In this document: piece after piece, positions 57,611 through 64,000 of the stretch
Numbering within the stretch: the stretch's first letter is position 1
Layout of the letters: every line of letters begins with the position of its first letter
Source: Ancylobacter oerskovii
GTDB lineage: Bacteria; Pseudomonadota; Alphaproteobacteria; Rhizobiales; Xanthobacteraceae
Length of the DNA stretch: 64,000 bases
Assembly (NCBI RefSeq): GCF_018390555.1
Contig: NZ_JAHBGB010000044.1
Location: 523,424-587,423, forward strand
Direction of reading: 5' to 3'
Notes under the pieces: model-generated
Seen by the model: the letters and a program-made list of their open reading frames with translations, nothing else
Databases searched by the model: none
Told to the model about the DNA's origin: nothing
Program-made: the position numbers and the translations under genes

Positions 57611-58243
57611 ATGCGTGATCCGATCGATACCTACATGAACTACCTCGTCCCGATGGTGGTCGAGCAGACCAACCGGGGCGAGCGCTCCTACGACATCTAT
57701 TCGCGCCTCCTGAAGGAGCGCATCATCTTCCTGACCGGGCCGGTCGAGGACGGCATGTCGACGCTGATGGTGGCGCAGCTGCTGTTCCTGGAAGCCGAGA
57801 ATCCCAAGAAGGAAATCTCGATGTACATCAACTCGCCGGGCGGGGTGGTGACGTCGGGGCTCGCCATCTACGACACCATGCAGTTCATCAAGCCGGCGGT
57901 GTCGACGCTGTGCATCGGCCAGGCGGCCTCGATGGGCTCGCTGCTGCTCGCCGCCGGCGAGAAGGACATGCGCTTCGCGCTGCCCAACGCGCGAATCATG
58001 GTGCACCAGCCTTCCGGTGGCTATCAGGGCCAGGTGACGGACATCCTGATCCATGCCCGCGAGGTCGAGAGCCTCAAGCGGCGCCTCAACGAGATCTATG
58101 TCCACCATACCGGGCAGGAGCTCAAGAAGGTCGAGGACGCGCTGGAGCGCGACAACTTCATGACCTCCGATGCGGCCAAGGCGTTCGGGATCATCGACAA
58201 GGTGATCGACAAGCGTCCCGACGACGCACCCGCCAAGGCCTGA
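57611..58243 (+). CDS. clpP: ATP-dependent Clp protease proteolytic subunit
   Basis: A 210-residue serine protease that forms the 14-subunit chamber of ClpXP/ClpAP. The catalytic Ser107 is in [11 protein letters not shown] and His132 in [12 protein letters not shown]; the N-terminal region [20 protein letters not shown] is processed in relatives. The start at 57611 has GGAAGAG upstream. It precedes clpX by 446 bases, on the same strand. In alphaproteobacteria ClpXP degrades CtrA and other cell-cycle factors, which links it to the CckA gene in this window. Confidence 0.98.
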   Translation: MRDPIDTYMNYLVPMVVEQTNRGERSYDIYSRLLKERIIFLTGPVEDGMSTLMVAQLLFLEAENPKKEISMYINSPGGVVTSGLAIYDTMQFIKPAVSTLCIGQAASMGSLLLAAGEKDMRFALPNARIMVHQPSGGYQGQVTDILIHAREVESLKRRLNEIYVHHTGQELKKVEDALERDNFMTSDAAKAFGIIDKVIDKRPDDAPAKA

Positions 58244-58689
58244 CCATCATCGCCAAATATCGTACGAGATCGTGTTTTCCGGGCAACGGCGGCTTCCTAT
58301 ATGAGAGGAAGAGCGGGCTGTCCGGGAAACCGGCACTTGCACACGGGGCGGCATCGCGCTTGCATGGGTGACATGCATGACGACGGTTTGCGTGATGCGG
58401 CAGCGTGCGTGATTGTTGATCGGGAGGTGTGACGAGGCGAAGACAGGCGGCGTTCGGCCCGCGCGAAAGCGGGGACGGCACGATTGCCTGCTTGATCGGT
58501 TCGGTTAACCCATGCTTGGCTAGACTATCGGCTTGGCGTGGTCGGCTTGCCGGCGGATCAGACCCTCGGGTCACTTCCTGACAGACGGCCCTGATGCCGT
58601 CGCGTTTCTCCCTCTTGGAGGCCCGCGGCGGCCTGCGAGACTGAGGCGAGGCCGGGCATCCCCGGTCCGCCGAGCGGACGGAGAGACGC
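58244..58689. other. clpP-clpX intergenic region
   Basis: 446 bases without a supported gene. It includes GGTTAACC near 58500 within TTCGGTTAACCCATGCTTGG and an AT-richer patch that could hold a separate clpX promoter. No T-tailed terminator was found after clpP. Confidence 0.5.
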
Positions 58690-59958
58690 ATGAGCAAGGT
58701 TGGCGGCAGCGACAGCAAGAACACCCTCTACTGCTCGTTCTGCGGCAAAAGCCAGCACGAGGTCCGCAAGCTGATTGCGGGACCCACCGTGTTCATCTGC
58801 GATGAATGCGTCGAGCTGTGCATGGACATCATCCGCGAGGAGAACAAGTCCTCGCTGGTGAAGTCCCGCGACGGGATTCCCACCCCCAAGGAGATCTGCA
58901 AGGTCCTTGACGACTACGTCATCGGCCAGTTCCACGCCAAGCGCGTGCTCTCCGTGGCGGTGCACAACCATTACAAGCGGCTCAACCACGCCACCAAGCA
59001 TGGCGATGTCGAGCTCGCCAAGTCCAACATCATGCTGATCGGGCCGACCGGCTCGGGCAAGACGCTGCTCGCGCAGACGCTCGCCCGCATCCTCGACGTG
59101 CCCTTCACCATGGCGGACGCGACGACGCTGACCGAGGCGGGCTATGTCGGCGAGGATGTCGAGAACATCATCCTCAAGCTGCTGCAGTCGGCCGACTACA
59201 ATGTCGAGCGGGCGCAGCGCGGCATCGTCTATATCGACGAGATCGACAAGATCAGCCGCAAGTCGGACAACCCGTCCATCACCCGCGATGTCTCGGGCGA
59301 GGGCGTGCAGCAGGCGCTGCTGAAGATCATGGAAGGCACGGTCGCCTCCGTGCCGCCGCAGGGCGGGCGCAAGCATCCGCAGCAGGAGTTCCTGCAGGTC
59401 GACACGACGAACATCCTGTTCATCTGCGGCGGCGCCTTCGCCGGGCTGGACAAGATCATCTCCTCGCGCGGCAAGGGCACCTCGATCGGCTTCGGCGCGG
59501 TGGTTTCCGCTCCCGAGGACCGCAAGCCGGGCGAGGTGTTCCGCGAGGTCGAGCCGGAGGACCTGCTGAAGTACGGGCTGATCCCGGAATTCATCGGCCG
59601 CCTGCCGGTGATCGCCACGCTCGAGGACCTCGACGAGGCGGCGCTGAAGAAGATCCTCGCCGAGCCGAAGAACGCGCTGGTGAAGCAGTACCAGCGGCTG
59701 TTCGAGATGGAGAATGTCGAGCTCACCATCCATGAGGAGGCGCTGGGCGCCATCGCCCGCAAGGCCATCGAGCGCAAGACCGGCGCCCGCGGCCTGCGCT
59801 CGATCATGGAGGGCATCCTGCTCGACACCATGTTCGACCTGCCGGGCCTCGAAGGCGTGGAAGAGGTGGTGATCTCCAAGGAGGTCGTCGAGCAGAACGC
59901 GCGTCCGCTCTACATCTATGCGGACCGTGCCGCCGGCGATGCGGGCGCGAGTGCCTGA
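58690..59958 (+). CDS. clpX: ATP-dependent Clp protease ATP-binding subunit ClpX
   Basis: A 422-residue AAA+ unfoldase. An N-terminal zinc finger (YCSFCGK, then [10 protein letters not shown]) recruits adaptors such as CpdR; Walker [13 protein letters not shown], Walker [10 protein letters not shown], the pore loop GYVGEDVEN, the IGF loop that docks ClpP within SIGFGAV and the sensor 2 region KTGARGLRS follow. The start has GGAG seven bases upstream. It forms the ClpXP machine with the upstream clpP. Confidence 0.98.
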   Translation: MSKVGGSDSKNTLYCSFCGKSQHEVRKLIAGPTVFICDECVELCMDIIREENKSSLVKSRDGIPTPKEICKVLDDYVIGQFHAKRVLSVAVHNHYKRLNHATKHGDVELAKSNIMLIGPTGSGKTLLAQTLARILDVPFTMADATTLTEAGYVGEDVENIILKLLQSADYNVERAQRGIVYIDEIDKISRKSDNPSITRDVSGEGVQQALLKIMEGTVASVPPQGGRKHPQQEFLQVDTTNILFICGGAFAGLDKIISSRGKGTSIGFGAVVSAPEDRKPGEVFREVEPEDLLKYGLIPEFIGRLPVIATLEDLDEAALKKILAEPKNALVKQYQRLFEMENVELTIHEEALGAIARKAIERKTGARGLRSIMEGILLDTMFDLPGLEGVEEVVISKEVVEQNARPLYIYADRAAGDAGASA

Positions 59959-60306
59959 CGGGGCGCCACAGACGCATACGGCCGGGCGCGCGCGTCCGGC
60001 CGGGGCTTCCCGGAGGCGCCGGACCCGCGCTGCCGCGCCGGGCGCGGCGGCGGCTTCCCGCGGGGCGCAGGCCGCCCTTGACGGCGAGGGACGGCATCTC
60101 CATCTGAGCTTCAACACCCGGTCGTCGATCGGATCGACCTGCTCCAAGCGGTCTAACCTCCCGCCATCGCAGAGAGATTTTCGCTCGCGTTCCGGCCGCA
60201 TTGCGGCACGGTCCCACGGACAGCTGCGCGGATGCCTTCGGGGCGGTTGCCTTCAGGGTCCTGCGCAAAGCTCCGGCGGCCGGCCGGCAACAGAAAGGAA
60301 AGAGCC
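59959..60306. other. clpX-lon intergenic region
   Basis: 348 bases, very GC-rich in the first half with several overlapping GC hairpins but no T-tract. The second half should hold the lon promoter; no sigma-32 consensus was recognised. An AAAGGA ribosome site precedes lon. Confidence 0.5.
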
Positions 60307-62745
<2,439 letters not shown>

Positions 62746-62769
62746 GCGTTTGCCTGCCTGAAGAGAGGA

Positions 62770-62798
62770 CGGCCCCGGAGACATTCCGGGGCCGTTTT
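62770..62798 (+). terminator. Intrinsic terminator of lon
   Basis: A 9-bp stem CGGCCCCGG/CCGGGGCCG with a 7-base loop is followed by TTTT, 25 bases after the lon stop. Confidence 0.9.
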
Positions 62799-62895
62799 CG
62801 TATCTGCCGCCGGCCGCCTCGGCCGGCGCCGGACCGGGACACCCGGGCGCTTCCGCCGCCACGCTCAAATTGGAGGCGTACCAAACATCTCACCT

Positions 62896-62927
62896 TTGAC
62901 CTATCCAGATACCTCAATGTGCATAAA
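62896..62927 (+). promoter_or_regulatory. Candidate promoter of the HU gene
   Basis: TTGACC (62896-62901) and CATAAA (62922-62927) lie in the only AT-rich patch of the lon-HU gap. The 20-base spacer is too long for a standard promoter, so this is a weak call. Between 62799 and 63054 nothing else was recognised. Confidence 0.3.
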
Positions 62928-63054
62928 ACCGTTTATTCATGCGGGTTCTGGGGGCGATCATGCTTGCAATCGCCGCAATTTAGGGAAAGGTACGCGCCCG
63001 TCGTCCGTGCACCCCACTGACGATTCTTGTGCAATCAAGGGAAGGAACGGTCTC

Positions 63055-63333
63055 ATGACCACGAAGAACGAACTCGTCGCCGCCGTGGCCGAGCAGGCCA
63101 AGCTGACGAAGGCGGCCGCCGCCGCCGCGGTCGACGCGACCTTCGATGCCATTGCCGCTTCGCTGAAGGCCGGCGAGGAAGTGAAGCTGATCGGTTTCGG
63201 CAGCTTCTCCGTCGTTACCCGCGCCGCCCGCGAGGGCCGCAACCCGCGCACCGGCAACCCGGTGAAGATCGAGGCTTCCAAGGCGCCGAAGTTCACGCCC
63301 GGCAAGGGCCTGAAGGAAACCGTCAACGGCTGA
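63055..63333 (+). CDS. hupB: HU family DNA-binding protein
   Basis: A 92-residue nucleoid protein. The dimerisation helices (MTTKNELVAAVAEQAKLTKA) are followed by the DNA-embracing beta-arm GFGSFSVVTRAAREGRNPRTG and the C-terminal KAPKFTPGKGLKETVN. The start at 63055 follows GGGAAGGAAC. Its place after lon is conserved across Proteobacteria. An IHF subunit is excluded because the beta-arm and N-terminus are HU-like. Confidence 0.97.
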   Translation: MTTKNELVAAVAEQAKLTKAAAAAAVDATFDAIAASLKAGEEVKLIGFGSFSVVTRAAREGRNPRTGNPVKIEASKAPKFTPGKGLKETVNG

Positions 63334-63834
63334 TCCGGCCGGACGCGCGGATCGGGGCGCGCGGGCCACGCAAGTGGGCGCGCCCTGCCGCAGCCGGCCT
63401 CGGCCGGCTCGACCGGTGGGGGGCCGGTCCGCCCCTTGGAGGGGCTGCTCCAGCCGGATGATCCGGGTGGAAAACGGGGCCGCCGGGGCGGAATGCTCCG
63501 GGACGGAAGGGCGGCGTCGCCGACTGGCTTCGCCGACGATCCACCGGGCCGCCGCCGGTTCTCGCGGCCGAACGGGCCGCACAGCTTCGGCGCCGACTGG
63601 CCCAGCGGCCGATGGCCGCCTCCCTCGATCAACACCCCATCTCTTTTCCCGGGCGGCGTGCCGACGGGTTTCCGGCCGCTCCGGCCGGAATATGCGGCAA
63701 GGCCGTTTACGCGGCGGTCGATTCCGATTATCTCGCCATCAGCCGGTCGGAACCGGCGGGCGCCGTCACCGGCCGCGGTCTCGCGGCGGCGGGACGACGT
63801 CCGGGCACGCAGCGGCAGGGCCGCGGGTCGGCGA
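63334..63834. other. Intergenic region between the HU gene and tRNA-Val
   Basis: About 500 bases with no supported gene; translations are arginine/proline-rich. No clear T-tailed terminator for the HU gene was found. The tRNA promoter should be within the last 60 bases, but no good pattern stands out. Confidence 0.5.
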
Positions 63835-63910
63835 GGGCGGTTAGCTCAGTTGGTAGAGCATCTCGTTTACACCGAGAGGGTCGGCGGTTCGAGCCCGTCA
63901 CCGCCCACCA
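63835..63910 (+). tRNA. tRNA-Val (anticodon UAC)
   Basis: A standard 76-base tRNA with encoded CCA. The acceptor GGGCGGT pairs with ACCGCCC, the D-arm is GCTCAGTTGGTAGAGC, the anticodon stem TCTCG/CGAGA has loop TTTACAC (anticodon TAC) and the T-arm is CGGCGGTTCGAGCCCGTC. An imperfect GC hairpin at about 63932-63960 followed by TTCCTTC may terminate it. Confidence 0.97.
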
Positions 63911-64000
63911 CCGGCGCCCCTGCATCGGCAAGGCCGCCGGCCGCAAGCCGCCGGCCTTCCTTCAATTCGTCAGCAGCCGTCGCAGACGATCGCGACCGGC

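Noticed and set aside
57139-57638. Plus-strand open frames of about 160 codons just upstream of clpP.
   Set aside because: Arg/Pro-rich translations differ between overlapping frames, they run into clpP, and part of the stretch is the 74-bp repeat.
57216-60306. Sigma-32 type heat-shock promoters for clpP, clpX and lon.
   Set aside because: Looked for CTTG with a downstream CNTATNT at proper spacing; only half-matches were found.

Overview
The window is high-GC DNA from an alphaproteobacterium of the order Hyphomicrobiales (Rhizobiales). The gene content and the style of the dispersed palindromic repeats fit the Xanthobacteraceae (Xanthobacter, Ancylobacter, Starkeya) best, but genus is inference. 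Supporting signs are a CckA hybrid kinase, a 2,051-residue apolipoprotein-like protein resembling the Growth Pole Ring protein (GPR/RgsE) of polar-growing rhizobia, a DksA with a degenerate zinc finger, a YcjX/TIGR01620 pair, a DUF1127 mini-protein, and the order tig-clpP-clpX-lon-hup. No prophage, insertion sequence, plasmid backbone or CRISPR array was found; this is chromosomal core with short accessory patches.

Layout. 1-1.2 kb: a phosphoesterase/glycosyltransferase pair with a PHO-box-like site, read as PlcP/Agt lipid remodelling. 1.2-9.8 kb: LysE exporter, FAH-family hydrolase, universal stress protein, a cytochrome c'/b561 operon, an EamA transporter, an Lrp-like ligand-binding protein, a TPP riboswitch driving thiD, an MFS transporter and a dipeptide epimerase (DgcA-like). 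10-13.8 kb: a four-gene Mla/MCE lipid-transport operon. 13.8-14.7 kb: non-coding, with a perfect palindrome and a G-rich hexamer array. 14.7-20.9 kb: the GPR-like gene. 21-27.7 kb: ferredoxin, YcjX operon with a SixA-like phosphatase, MipA/OmpV protein, dksA and an orphan FliO-like protein. 28-33.8 kb: cckA, pgi, pgm. 34-35.5 kb: MarR regulator and dps. 35.6-41 kb: a LysR-divergent cluster of two ureohydrolases, a creatininase and two SDR dehydrogenases. 41.2-47.3 kb: a kinase/ANL-domain fusion coupled to trmFO, DUF1127, metY, a CoA-binding protein and a thioesterase. 47.4-53.5 kb: rplM-rpsI, a diguanylate cyclase, glnB-glnA and nnr. 53.5-54.8 kb: repeats only. 54.8-64 kb: tRNA-Leu, tig, clpP, clpX, lon, hup and tRNA-Val.

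How the genes work together. Envelope upkeep is a theme (PlcP/Agt, Mla, GPR, MipA). glnB-glnA carries a sigma-54 type promoter and forms the nitrogen-assimilation core. tig/clpP/clpX/lon form the protein-quality block. The 36-41 kb cluster looks like an inducible catabolic unit for a creatinine- or guanidine-type compound: a creatininase is present, but the usual creatinase is replaced by two adjacent ureohydrolases. This is the best candidate for an undescribed system. Other strong leads are the kinase/ANL fusion behind trmFO and a dispersed two-hairpin repeat whose stems show compensatory changes. All homology statements come from recognising motifs by eye; no database search was run.
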